The notes beneath the pieces are model-generated. The model searched no databases. It was not told where the DNA came from and saw nothing but the letters and a program-made list of their open reading frames with translations. This document shows, in pieces, positions 33,514 to 45,519 of a stretch of DNA of 64,000 nucleotides; the first letter of the stretch is position 1; every line of letters begins with the position of its first letter. Origin of the DNA: Mya arenaria (Eukaryota > Mollusca > Bivalvia > Myida > Myidae). The position numbers and the translations under genes were made by a program. The stretch is from positions 15,521,088 through 15,585,087 of the forward strand of contig NC_069124.1 of assembly GCF_026914265.1 (NCBI RefSeq), in the 5' to 3' direction.

Positions 33514-33934
33514 ATTGGTGACTTAATATTTGATATATTATGGTTAAATAGTACTTTCAGTTGAATTATATATAAACTGTAAATGCTAAATACAAGTTCT
33601 GTGCTTGTAAAAACAATACAAGCTTCGTCTGAATACGAATGTGTCTGTTAACGCTTGAATAGTTAGCTCATGATTAAAGAACATTGTTCATTGGGTTCAT
33701 TGTGACCCATGGAAGTTTTTTTATTAAATTCCAACTTCCCCTGAAATTTTACTTGCCTAAAACTTTAACCTAAGTCAATCAGGGGCCATAACTTGTATTA
33801 AGGATATGGAGTTATGTAACCTCATTGGCTGATGGTCCTGAACAATTGTGTGAAGTATTAAGTCAATTGAATGAAGGGTATAGAACGCCTTAACCAATCG
33901 GCTACGGAGACGGTTTTAATGCATGTACCCAATT

Positions 33935-34056
33935 GTAGATTCAGGGGGGGGGATCGGTCCCAGCGGGACTGTTCCGACGGAGGGACGGATGTGGAAAGAT
34001 TAAGCCCATGAGTTTCACGTACCCCTTCTTAAGTCAATTCCTGGATCTGCCACTGA
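33935..34056. mobile_element. Second, shorter copy of the hAT-like MITE
   Basis: The left end reads GTAGATTCAGGGGGGGG and the right end reads CCCCTTCTTAAGTCAATTCC then TGGATCTGCCACTG, the complement of CAGTGGCAGATCCAGG. The interior is GC-rich (CCCAGCGGGACTGTTCCGA). The left terminus is degraded. Confidence 0.55.
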
Positions 34057-34059
34057 TAT

Positions 34060-35090
34060 CTGTAATCAGATTTGTTGTTTCATAATGTTATAGTTCCTTT
34101 AAACAGTTTAAACCTGTTATGACATCAACATAAACAGACGCATGTTCAGTAAAAAACATACTCTGTATACAACGTTATCGTACTCCAGAGCAATGATGCT
34201 ATGCATTATATTTATCACCATCTGACTGACTGACAAACTGCCAAAACTTTTCCGTTTAAAGAGACTCTCATGTTTTGGCACCAAACATATTTTTTCTCGT
34301 AATGCATCTGAAAACACTTACATGCATATTTATTTTACTCCTTGGTACTGAAATTTCAGAAATAATAGTAACCAGGTTGATTTTCTTTTATACTTCAATT
34401 GCATTTTTAAAAAAACGATTGAAATATTAAAAAATAATCTTGTTCAAGTTGGGAGCAAGCACATATGGGTGCAAATAACACATAGAATAAAAAACGGATC
34501 GCTTATCCACTCGCCCACAGGGACTCATACTAAGGTGTTGAATATTTTAACCTTAATGGAAGTTATTGGTTTATCACGTGATTATGTCAATCAACTGATT
34601 GTGCAATAGCCTTTTGTTGAATCGGGTTAGTAACGCATTTCCAAATATTGGACTTCAAAGACTGTATGTTAGCACATATCAACATTTATTGAAGGGTTTC
34701 AGCCATCAATAGCTTAGTTTTAACACTTCGTTTGATATGCCATACTTTATTTCGTAATAACAATCTATAAAATCCAAGTAAAAGATGCATTTTTAAAACC
34801 CTTAACGCTTCGCTTATATTAACTCAAAAACTCATGTTCGAAAGATTTAAAAAAAGTATGTCATATTCATATCCTCTTTAGCGGCTGAGGAAGCCGGTCC
34901 AAACCATTCACATACTTTCCGAGTTTCTTAATACGAGGGAATAGCCAAAAGTTCGTGGAATTGCTTAATACAATAAACACTTTTTAATATTTTTCAACGA
35001 ACGTCAGCTCGCTATAAAATCTATTTCAGCTGTAAATGACATATAAAACTTCAAACTGATACATAAAATATAAAGGAAACTACAGCTTTT
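34060..35090. other. Non-coding stretch, no gene recognised
   Basis: AT-rich sequence before the mariner copy. No exon, RNA gene or repeat is supported here. Confidence 0.4.
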
Positions 35091-35141
35091 TCATTAACAT
35101 GAGGTCAGTATCAGTTCAAACGTCAAAATCTGACGTCAACG

Positions 35142-36402
35142 TCATAACTTATCAAAGTAAGAGCCGTTCGCCGCAATACAACGTCGATGTCTCGCTACCC
35201 ACTGCCGGTAAATGTCACTGAACCACTCTGACTTGTAAGAATACAGGCGTGTCTGAGCTTCACTCTGTAGTGCCTGAAAGTCATTGAAGCGTTTACCTTT
35301 AGTTCACATTTAAGTTTCGGAAATAGGGCAAAATCGCATGGTGGTAGGTCTGGCGAATAAGGGGGGGGGGGAGGATCTCCGCTTCAAGCTGGATTGTCGC
35401 GGTAGTCTGTGCCTCCTCCGATCTATGCGCTGATGCATTTTCCTGGTGAAGAATCCACCCATCATGCAACGCCTCTGGTCTCTTAAATGCCATCGCCCTC
35501 TACAAGTCACGCCTCAAAACCTTAAATGGAGAACATAACTGAGGCTTATAACATTTGTCGCGTATTGCGTACTTCATCAAATATTATAATTAAAACTAAC
35601 ACTTATTCAATCCCATATTTTAATCATAAACTTTTTAAAACATTGTTTAATGCAGATTAATGCAGTCCTAAATATTGATAAAAATGAATTTTGTTATATA
35701 TTACTTTACCTTCGAGTAGGAAGCATCCGTCACAGATTGGCTCTGCGGAACTGCATGGAGTAGGATAACACCTTGCACATCAAAGAAGACAATGGACATA
35801 TACTTTCCTATCGAGCAGGATGGTCGTGCCTTCTTCGGAGGCGGGGAACCGGTAGTCTTCCATTGACTACTTGGCTGTTTTGTCTCAGGGTCGTAATAAA
35901 ACAGTCAGGTTTCATCGCAAGTGACTATCTTCTCAAGAAAACGGATTCCTTCCTTTTAGTACCGAGCTAAGAATCGGCATGATTCCCGTACTCTTTTGCT
36001 CATCTCATCTTCTGTCAGCAGCCGTGGAACCCAACGCGCACTCACTCGACTCATTTTCAAACTGTCTTTCATTATCCTCCGTACCGACCCATAACTCATG
36101 TTCAACATCTTGCATATTTCATAAAGAGTGACTCGACGATCAGCGTCAACGATGTTTTTCACGGCCTCGACGTCACACTCTGTAGTTTGTGAAACCGGTC
36201 GCCCAGACCTCACGTCGTCACAAATGCTTTGCCACCCCTCACTGAACCGCTTGTGCCACTTGTAAACGAGCATTCGCTTCACTTGAGTTTCACTCGATGC
36301 TTCATTCATCAGTTTAAGTGTTTGCGATGGAGTTTTCCCTAGGTTCACACAGAACTGTATCACTGCCCGTTTTATCAAACAAAATTTAACAATACCGTTC
36401 AA
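35142..36402 (-). mobile_element. Mariner-type DNA transposon, broken transposase
   Basis: The first 148 codons (36402-35956) are intact and give the N-terminal helix-turn-helix part: KRAVIQFCVNLGKTPSQTL, VYKWHKRFSEGW, DVRSGRPVS and a second HTH (TLYEICKMLNMSYGSVRRI). The catalytic part follows: IVTCDET (first Asp), LHQENASAH (second position, Glu where mariners have HHDNA), and YSPDLPPCDFALF (third Asp). Stops occur after LARY, in place of the Trp after CDET, and after RRDL. Frameshifts lie at the G-run near 35,370 and near 35,309. A 189-bp AT-rich insert bounded by GT and AG (35521-35709, minus strand) interrupts the catalytic domain between DASYSK and VLRRDL. The frame would end at 35142. 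Terminal inverted repeats were not confidently found. It cannot make active enzyme. Confidence 0.85.
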
Positions 36403-36479
36403 GCTAAAATGTTTCCTTTGAAATAAACAAACAAACGCACTGACTTAAAACTTGACTTCATCACACGTTTTTAACGTCA

Positions 36480-37105
36480 CGTCAATTGTGCAAACCTTCG
36501 CGCCGTTTAATTGCTTTCAATGTGAGTGGTCAACAAAACAAGATATTGCGTTATTTTAGCAACTGCGGAGGAATGCGCGACCACCTGTTTCCATAGTGAT
36601 CACTACGTTGTCGTTATAACATGCTTTACGATGAAACTCGCATTCTTAATTTCAAATTACCTGATTATTATTGTATGAAAGTTTAAAAGATATGCTGCAT
36701 ATTGTTTTCATTTAATCAAGCTTTTCCACGAAATTCTGGCTATGCCCTCGTATATAAATCTCTTATAAATTTGCCAAATAAAATTCAACATGGGTAAACA
36801 ATTATAAAAAATAACGTATTTTATGTATTGCAACATATTTATAAAAAAATAGTCACTTGAATCAAATGAACATTTTCAATGTACTTTCTTTCTCGTGGAA
36901 AGTGGACATTTCATCTTACTCCAACAAGTGTGGGGTATGGTTGACTCTCTTCGTGACTGAAATCAATTTTTTTAAACACTTGATGCATTTCAAATGTAGT
37001 CCATATAAACATCCCCTTCAGATTTTTTGACGATTGCATTTCCATGGGAGATCACTGCGTAGGATAAACATACAAGTGTTGTTTAGCCACACTGTGGTTT
37101 CAATT
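36480..37105. other. Non-coding stretch, no gene recognised
   Basis: Sequence upstream of the mariner reading frame; the mariner 5' end should lie within the first few tens of bases. Nothing else is recognisable. Confidence 0.35.
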
Positions 37106-37109
37106 ATGT

Positions 37110-37356
37110 CAGGGGCGTAGCTACCCCTCTATTCATGTGGATTCATAAATGTGCTGGGGGGTTCGGGGCAAACTTGAAAAATTTGAAACCCTTGGTGCAA
37201 TCTAGTGCATTCTGGGCGTTCCGATGTGCATTATTTAGTACTGGAAAATAACCAGTTTTAGATTCATGTAGTCAAGTTCGCATACTGCAACTTTGTTTTT
37301 TTTGTCAGAATCATGTGGATTCAGCCGCGTATTCACGTATAGGCGGCTACACGCCT
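37110..37356. mobile_element. hAT-like MITE, 247 bp
   Basis: The left end is CAGGGGCGTAGCTACCCCTC with ATTCATGTGGATTCA. The right end complements to CAGGCGTGTAGCCGCCTATA with CGTGAATACGCGGCTGAATCC. The CAGGGGCGTAGC terminus is typical of hAT MITEs. The flanks share only TATGT, so an 8-bp target duplication is not proven. No coding sequence is inside. Confidence 0.7.
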
Positions 37357-37694
37357 GTATGTTGTGCATATGAATGTATAATTTGGTTTAAATGATGCAT
37401 CCTTAATATAACACCTCCTAGCTGCTACACCAATAGAAACTTCATGGGATGTTAATAGTAAAAGAACTAGCACTGACGTTCCCATTTTTGTCTGGGTCAT
37501 TTAAATAATAGCAAACAATTTACAAGATAAACAAACTAAATTTGTTTTGACTTCTTTAATGAATTATATAAAAACATTGTACAAAGATATCATGACACTT
37601 TTAAACAAAAAGTATGGTTGTCAATTAAACAGTATGCTAGCTTTAAAAATTTAGGCAAACCATTGGAATTTTACAGCGGTCTTAAAAGGTGTAT

Positions 37695-38049
37695 TTAAAG
37701 CTGCAATCTCACCGATTGATCGTTTTGACTACCGGTACTCTTTTATTGTTTGTCTATAAATGGACAATTTTTTGCATAAATGTCTAGACCCAATTTTAAG
37801 TGATATAAGACTGCTGAAAAAAGATCAGATTGCAGTTTATCATATTTATGTTAAAAAATGATGTTTTATGGCTAAAAGCATTACGAACAATTTAATGTAA
37901 ATGAAATTTTCGGCAGTTTTACCAAACATTTCTGATTGGTTCTATTGTGAATTATCTAATATGACTGAATTAAAGGAATGATAACCTAATCAGCAGATTT
38001 TGAGACAATTTTGTGTCTTAACTGACAATCTATAAGAGTGCAGCTTTAA
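37695..38049. mobile_element. MITE family H, copy 1 (355 bp)
   Basis: The left end TTAAAGCTGCAATCTCACCG pairs with the right end CTATAAGAGTGCAGCTTTAA. The interior shares GATATAAGACTGCTGA and AAAAGATCAGATTGCAG with copies at 38,505 and 41,016. This is an inverted-repeat element without coding capacity. Confidence 0.8.
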
Positions 38050-38504
38050 GTGTTGATCTAAAGCTTCATATACACATTGTTATATTGTCAATAACTGTTT
38101 AAAAGGTCTCATGTACTAAATAAGATAATAATTTTCATACAATATCTAAAATTGATCAAAATAAATAAAGTACCATTATACCTATTTCTTAATAGTGCCG
38201 TTTCTCATCTGACAATACCATTCAAAGCCATCATTTCAACTATGAATTTATTTTTAACTTTCAACTTTTCTATAGCATATGCAACAAAATATTGCAAAAA
38301 TACAAGCCATGAACAATATGATTGTTCAACTTGCATTATCTTTGACCTTTTGAAATGACCATTTTCCAGTTTTGTCTATTTGTAAGTTATGCCCTGAGGA
38401 ATAAAGTATGACTGTATGAATCATAAAAAAGGAATAAAAACACTAAAAATATGCCCCAACCCCTGTAATTTCTAATACAGTAGTAAAATCAAGAAATTAA
38501 ACAT

Positions 38505-38811
38505 TTAGAGCTGCACTCCCACAGTTATACCGTTTTCACACCTTTTTTGTTTTGGAATGAGCATTTTTTGGCGTAATTATCTGCAAACCAATGATAAAAG
38601 ATTGCTGACAAAAGATCAGATCACAGATTTCATATTTCCGTTCGAAAATTAATGTTACTAACGGTTTAAGAAAAGTGCATAAAACATCAATTTTTTAACT
38701 TAAATAGAAAAATCTACCATTTAATTTTTCGCAAAAATTGGATGGTTCCAATCCAAGACATAAAATGAGAAAAGTTGTCAAAACGTCCAAAATGTGAGAG
38801 TGCAGCTTTAA
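38505..38811. mobile_element. MITE family H, copy 2 (307 bp)
   Basis: It begins TTAGAGCTGCACTCCCACAG and ends GTGAGAGTGCAGCTTTAA. Interior words AGATTGCTGACAAAAGATCA and GATGGTTCC match copy 1 and the general family pattern (GGAATGA, TGCTGACAAAA). Confidence 0.85.
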
Positions 38812-39309
38812 CGTTTGAAAGTAACTCTGTTTGCCTCGTGCCCCTAAACAGGGTTTAATTATATTATATATCCCTGTATATTTGATTGTATGATTGCAGT
38901 AATGGATACTGGTCTAATTATCTTCTGACAATTTTTCACCAATTTTAAAGAAACAGAAAACACATATTAAGCTCATATAACGCTGTACAATTTAATCTCA
39001 TTCATTAGGTTGAGAAAAATTCCCTAAAAATATTAATTGTGGAAACATATCTTATTTAAATACATACAGGAAATGGCGACATCATTTACCCATTAGTATG
39101 AAAAATGCAGTTTCCTGATATTTGAATAGCGGTTCTTTATTTAAGCATCTCAATTCATTCAAAATACACATAGTATGTATTAAGTTTCAAAGGAAACCAA
39201 ATCATTTTAACGATTGTTTTCACAAACTTCTTTTCCTAGTTTCAACTTTTGAGACTTTTTGATGAGCCTGCACCTTCCCCCTCTTATGCTGTGGCTTCAA
39301 GCAATAAAG

Positions 39310-39583
39310 CTACCAGCTCAAGTTGCACAACTGGTGAACAAGACTGCTGATAGTCGACAAAATGCACACTTGATGCCATGATAAATTATGTCCATCGACT
39401 TCCAGAATGAAGAAATGACGCAGCACAGAATTGATTTCAATTGGACCTTTCTGTACTTTCATCCTCTTGTTGTAGTCAAAGACTATATCTAAGTGTGCAG
39501 TGCGGGATCTTGAGAAGCCTTCTGCTCCTCTGATGAAGTAAGTTTGGCAGAGTGTGAAACTCCTGTCTACTCATATGCCTGGA
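39310..39583 (-). other. Protein-like open segment of unknown origin
   Basis: After a TGA the minus strand is open for about 88 codons to a TAG at 39310-39312. It reads TLCQTYFIRGAEGFSRSRTA, DIVFDYNKRMKVQKGPIEIN, VLRHFFILEVDGHNLSWHQV and SSLVHQLCNLSW. The composition is that of real protein and the base composition is higher in GC than its flanks. No initiator near its 5' end and no family is recognised. It may be an exon or a fragment of a transposable-element protein. Confidence 0.3.
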
Positions 39584-39974
39584 CACCTGTGATCTATGTC
39601 TTCTTGTGTGTGCCAACCATCACCTGAATTTTTTTTAGAGGAAGTTAGTGCTTGATTACAAGTCAATGTGACAAAACAAGGTCTTTCATTTATGCCACCA
39701 AGAACTAGTATTCCAAGTTTCATAACTCGTATGTTAATTAACTCAAAGCAATTGAGCAGAAACTGTTTGGTAATTAATTTTAAGTCACTGCTTCCACTTA
39801 TACTATCAGTAATATTGAACGTGAACCGACTGACCCAAATGCTATTCTAAATATCTTTTATGTGCAGAAACCTAAATCCTATTGACACAAAAGTAATCCA
39901 ATTGTATGTCTTCACAAAACATTCTACAACAATATTTGTCAATTTACCTCAAAGATTGATTATTGTTTTTTAGT

Positions 39975-40195
39975 CAGACAAACACAGAGATGGCCCTATA
40001 TCGCTCACTTGATTTGAGAAAGGATTCTAACTTAGTTATTGTTTGGACACTTACTGAACACTTTTGGTCTGACTTTATTATGCAGCTGGTGAAAATATTA
40101 AAAGTCCCTGTATAATGGGCTTACAAAAACATGAAGAAAAAAATGAATTTGTTTAAAAATTACAAAGGGCCATAACTCTTACAATATTTAAGTTT
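39975..40195. repeat. Degraded clam-type repeat
   Basis: CAGAGATGGCCCTATATCGC followed by TCACTTGA resembles the head of the element at 14,236 (GGCCCTGTATTGCTCACCTG). CAAAGGGCCATAACTCTTAC near 40,163 is another word I associate with bivalve repeats. The match is short and old. Confidence 0.45.
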
Positions 40196-40416
40196 GTATT
40201 TAGCAGAATAAAAAGCTTTTCCTAAAATACAACCTTAAAACTATATTTACAAGTAAAACAAAAAAATTTGCAAACATGTTTTTTGTATCTGGTTTTTGAG
40301 AGAGAATGATCAGAAGAAAACATCACATATTCACAATCATATTAAAAAATTATTTAGTCTTTTTTAAAAAATTATATTCTATTTCAAAAACACTGCAAAA
40401 GACAAGACACTTGCTT

Positions 40417-43400
40417 TCAATTTATTGATTTAATACATTGATGATTATCAATTCTTATGAAGCGAGATGGGTCTAACACTGTAACCGGTGCAACCTGCAT
40501 GTTCTTAGTTGCTTTATTACCTTTCTTGAAATTCTCCTCTTGATCTGAGCCACGCCAAAATGATGGGAGATGCTTTTGTTTTTCCATTGAAATGTATAGC
40601 ACCTCTGTGTTTCTGTTTGTCTCCTGAAATAGTAAAAGTTTATTTATAATAATAACAATAATAATAATCAGTGACTTTTATTGAAATTATTTTCACAGAT
40701 TGTGCCTTGCACATTGGGGAACAAAGTTGACTTCTGAGGAGAAGATTTTTCCATATAGACATATAGGAAAAAATAGCTCCGCACCCTGGAGCAATGTTTT
40801 TTTATGAATCAATATTCGGTGAAGAAAATTCATACAGGGTATTGAAACATTTTTTGCTTCAAATGAAGACTTTTAACAAAGATAACTTAACTACCTCTTC
40901 ATCATATTAAATAAAAATTAACACAGTCTATGACGCACACAGAGCCCCACATTTGATCTTTTACCATAGTTTGATTGAGAGTTAAGTTTCACATCGACAA
41001 GTCTTTACAGGTCTATTAAAGCTGCACTCTCACAGATTGAACATTTTGAAAAAGGTTATAATTTTTATCTTGGAATGAACCAATTTATGCGAAAATGCAT
41101 GGAAACCTGTGATATAAGACTGCTGACAAAAAATGTCTTTGAATTCCCATCAAACATGTCCAAACCAAATTCAAACTTTGGGTAATCACTGTCATTCACG
41201 ATGAAATTCAGCACTTCTTGCCCAGTATATATACGTTTACTTTAAGTAGAAGGCAAATTAAAACAAACACATTTGTCCGAAAATTAATCAAACTTTAAAT
41301 GGGATTTGTTCACGTAATTTTCAAGAATCAGGAAGTGAAATAAATGTTCTCATGTTGCCAATTTAGTCTCGATCATCTAGACGCTTGTATCCGGATCTAT
41401 ATCGTTCTTTGACTCTAATTAGAGTGGCTGCATGATTGAGACTAGCCGGTTCTTCGATAATTGTTACGATCGAACAGTGGTTGAAAATGTAAAGTGAGAC
41501 CAGTTTTTTACCTTTTATTGAACAAACTGTTATGTTGGCAGGACTGTCCTCCTCAGCAATGCAAAGAACAGCAATGACTGGCTGGCACTCTGTAAAATGG
41601 CGATTTAAACATTATGTCCAATTAAAACTGTCCCATTCTAAACAATCCATCAGCAATATATATAAATGAGCTGCGCCATGTGGAAATGTGTCTTGGGAAG
41701 TTGACATCATTCCATGTAATGATGTCATAAAGATGAGCAGAAGACATTACTTACTATGCAGTAAAAGTTCTTACTTTAACAGTAAAGATATCTTTTTTTG
41801 AGAAAATTAATCAAAGTGAGCTCTTTTATGTTATGTTTCTACAGTACCGTAAGTCTTGTACACATCTATGTTACATTTATAAATAATAAAAAGGAATAAA
41901 ATGACGAGTTGTGTACACACTAATTCCTCCTTATGTACTGTGTAACTCAAGAAAAACAATCCATAATACTAGTAAATCTCTAGAATTTCCTTACTTTTCT
42001 CGCTGTACAAAAATGAATGAGGAGTTGCAAACAAGCAGGGCCATAAAACTTTTGCTATTTAAACTGTACCACAACAGCAATTTAAAGACAGTGATACTCA
42101 TTGATGGAATAGGCACTTAGACAGCTACATTTTCTGAGAAATGGAGATCAGACTAAATTCTCCAGAGATAATTTATAGCTTTATTTGAAATAAAGAACAT
42201 GTTACAGTGTTTGTGTTAAACTTGTTACTTATCCCTGATTTAACACAATCATTACCTTCAAAATGGTGATAAAATAAAACCAAATATACCTTATTAAACA
42301 CTGTTTACTATCACATCTGTACCCCCCCCCCCTTCCCCCTTCTTACATACTTAAGCGGCTCTTACCAAAGTAAAGAATGAAAGGTCCACAAGGCCAATTA
42401 TAATTATACTAATTTGATTTTAAATCACCAAAAAGGCTTTCTACACATAATGGTTCCTTAATTTAAATCTAGCCTCCAAAGTTGTGATTTCATTGAAAGA
42501 CTTGAGATACCTTATTTAAAAAAAATGACGAAAGGAAAGCTTAAACGCAGAAGTCTGGACGGGTATACGAGCCTGGAAATAAATACACAAAAGCTCACCA
42601 TGCTGCTAAGGATTTTTATATAATTCCCGGCCCAAGTTCAGCTGGAGATGTTGATTCCACACGGCTGGATAACCGGCCTAGTGCACCCAAGCTTCACCAT
42701 GGGCAGTATCTGCAAGAGGAGGTTGTATATCTGGGAAAACGCATTTATAATCAATTTGCGAAAGTTCTTATCCGCCATAAGTAGTGAACATGTATGTGGC
42801 TTATAGATCATCTGAAATGAAGTTTAATAAAGGAGACAAGGTTCGGTCTGGGATCTAAACCTGGATTTTGATGCTGAAATTGTAAGTTTTGTTCAAATGA
42901 AGTATAAACTTAAAGTGAGTACAGAGATATCTTGAAGCCCAGATTTATCACTTACCTGAAGTTTGTAGGGCTACAATTGAGAGCTTTGCTGTAAACTGCA
43001 GGAACTGTCCCCATGAGCCTTTTGTCTGTAAGGGGAATGGTGGCTTAGGTGATTGGTGGTACCACTCTGCATTTCTTATCCACACACAACACAGTGTATC
43101 TGAAAATGACAGAGAATGGCCATGCACTTATGAAAGCTATGCTAGAAATACGCAGTTATGAGTGTATCAGATGACATTTCCACACAGAAATTGTGAGGCC
43201 ACCAATACAGCAGTACCGACATCAATGACGAAAACATATATATATATATCTGTCATGGAGCTGTGCTGGTTCTGTGGCGTCAAAACCACTGCAACTTGGC
43301 AAATCACTAGAAACATCTTTTCAGAAAAAAGAAACAACCAATACAGGGTAGCCTTTGTCACCCAGTGAACACCCAGAGCATCTTGTTACTTTGAGCATCT

Positions 43401-43870
43401 ATTTACTTAGAAGTACAATGTAGCGTCATTAAGATCTCAATTAACAAAAAGTGTATCTGAAAGCTTTAAATACTGAACAAAGTGTAACTTTGAGGCGGTC
43501 TGCGAGCAAATACTTTCAAGAGCAGAAATCTCCCAGAAGTTTAAAAAAGATTATGCAAAGCTCTAGCTTGATGATTTTGGCCCAATTTCAAATGGTTACT
43601 CAGTAACACGACGGCGTAAATTTAATCAAACATCAATATAGTTACACAGGAAAATAAGAAATAGCTTTAAACTCCCTCACATTCATGGCAGAGTGCCCTA
43701 AATGGATGATCTGATCCCAGCCAACAGATCAGCGAAACACGAATTGTATTGCGTGTTCGGGGAGGGGGGGGGGGTCCCAAGGATATCTTGACGCAACTTA
43801 CCATAGCCGCCTTGCGTTTTTGTTCACAAAGCCGGCACACACAGTTCATTCTCAGTTTGCATGTTGTGTA
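40417..43870 (-). CDS. Possible unidentified split gene (four exon candidates)
   Basis: Four minus-strand segments have good splice signals on their ends. 43870-43802 (CTTTTCAG in, GTAAGTT out) reads CKLRMNCVCRLCEQKRKAAM. 43099-42956 (TTTTCAG, GTAAGTG) is open in one frame as CCVWIRNAEWYHQSPKPPF. 41589-41512 (TTTTACAG, GTAAAAA) reads CQPVIAVLCIAEEDSPANIT. 40623 onward (ATTTCAG) is open in two frames, one ending at 40517 (AIHFNGKTKASPIILAWLRS) and one at 40417 (LYISMEKQKHLPSFWRGS). The last three join in phase 1; the first ends in phase 0 and does not join directly. The Cys pairs in the first segment could suit a zinc-binding fold. No family is recognised. The exons are short, so some or all may be accidental. 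Confidence 0.3.
41016..41135. mobile_element. MITE family H, truncated copy 3
   Basis: It starts TTAAAGCTGCACTCTCACAG followed by ATTGAACATTTTGA and continues through GATATAAGACTGCTGACAAA before the match is lost. Only the left third is present. Confidence 0.75.
42545..42783 (+). other. Protein-like open segment, plus strand
   Basis: An open frame of about 79 codons without a Met reads RVYEPGNKYTKAHHAAKDFY, IIPGPSSAGDVDSTRLDNRP and QEEVVYLGKRIYNQFAKVL before a TAG. It is GC-richer than its flanks. It lies in an intron of the opposite-strand candidate at 40.4-43.9 kb. Family unknown; a repeat fragment is as likely as an exon. Confidence 0.25.
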
Positions 43871-43879
43871 CTGAAAAGT

Positions 43880-45450
43880 TCCAGCTTTCCATGACACTCG
43901 CAATAAAACTATCCATGAATTAAAACAAATTAACAAATAACTACCAGGTAATTATGGATAAAATATCAGGAAAATGTGTCCTGTTCCAAAAAGTGTGTTT
44001 TGAAGTTGCAGACAATAGTCCAAAGGCCAAGAATTTAAGTGTTCAGATAGGGGCAGGCAAATCTTAAAAAAAAATGTCAAAATTTTAAAACTTAAATAAA
44101 ACTAAAATTATACAAACCTTATATAAATCATGTGTAAACTTGAAAATACATACAAGAATACAATGTACACATAATCAAATGCTACCTGAGAGAATCATTA
44201 TTTTTCAAGAACTACTTGAACGGGTACTGCAACCCGCAAGCCTTTCGTTGTCGGCCGACACCTTTAAACCTCTTTCCTACACATTAATTAAACACGTCTT
44301 ATGTTTCGTCAGTGCCGGTTTTGATGACCAGTATAAATCCAAAAGCAGTTTTTCTGCCAAAATGTACCCAAATGATTTGGATGAATGCTTAACAAGAAAG
44401 TGCAGTGTACACAATCAAATAAAGTATTTAGTGTTCCAGAAATAATGAGCAATCTGAAATCTGACCCCTTACATTCCTTAAATATTCACAAAGTGTTAAG
44501 TTCTTGTGTTTGTTATCTTTTTATGATTCAATTGGTAAAAAAATGGTGCAAATGTGAGAAGCCCTGAAGAAGAAAACTGATATTTTAATAGAAATAGTGA
44601 TGAAATCACTGACATTATGTTTACTTAGCAACTAAAGCAACAGACCAACCAGACCTACCAGTATGCTTATCTATATTTAACTGCTAAATTTTAAAAACCC
44701 AAAACATACAGATAAGATATGTGGCGCAGTTGTTTACATTGTGTGATTTAAATGCATATATTTTTGTTGGTGATTAGTTTAAATCCAACTGAAGCGATCT
44801 CTTATCAATATAAACCTTAGTTCATCCAGCAAATTAAATATTTGAATGTTAGAAGATTTGTTTTCAGAAGATCAGCAAAAATGTATTTTCTTTAATTGTC
44901 TCAATGAAAAATGCAATGTTCAAGTTTATAGGCACTGTTTTATCTGAGAATTTCCCTGGGTGTGAACCGCTTACTGTGTCCAAGTTATCCAAGCTGGATC
45001 TAAGACATTACTACAATATGGGCAATTTGCTCTGCCATTTTTATAGATAATTGTGTATTCCAAAGGTATTCTTTTGGTACATTGAACTCACAACAATATT
45101 TGAACTCCTGACGTCCAGCACCGCTGTCAGATTATCTAATCCAGCCACTATGCCATTGCATGCTCTTTACTGAACGAAAGATAAATGAACACTCACAATT
45201 CTGAACAGTATTTTTTTGGTCACAGAATTTAGAAAATTTGTTACCTGATGATCCTGTAAATTTTGTGTGGATAGACTAAATACTGTTCAAATTTAGCAAA
45301 TCAAAACTAACATTTTGGGTTTATTCAGTGTAGACCCTAAAATATCAATTTTGATTTATAAGTATGTAGGTTTGTTCAAAAGCTCAGTACAGTTTACTTT
45401 ACTTGTTAAGTTATCCAATTTCTGTAAATAAATATTACTTAACTTGACTA
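43880..45450. other. Stretch without a supported gene
   Basis: A 101-codon plus-strand frame at 44,140-44,445 has no family resemblance and no splice context that convinces me. Otherwise nothing is recognised. Confidence 0.35.
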
Positions 45451-45519
45451 TAAAATACAAAATGTACTGTAGGGGGGGGGGGGGGCGTGTCGTAAAGTTA
45501 AGAAAAAATCCAAATAATG

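Noticed and set aside
44140-44445. 101-residue plus-strand frame
   Set aside because: No family resemblance, no clear splice context and no conserved motif; kept only as a note in the gap description.
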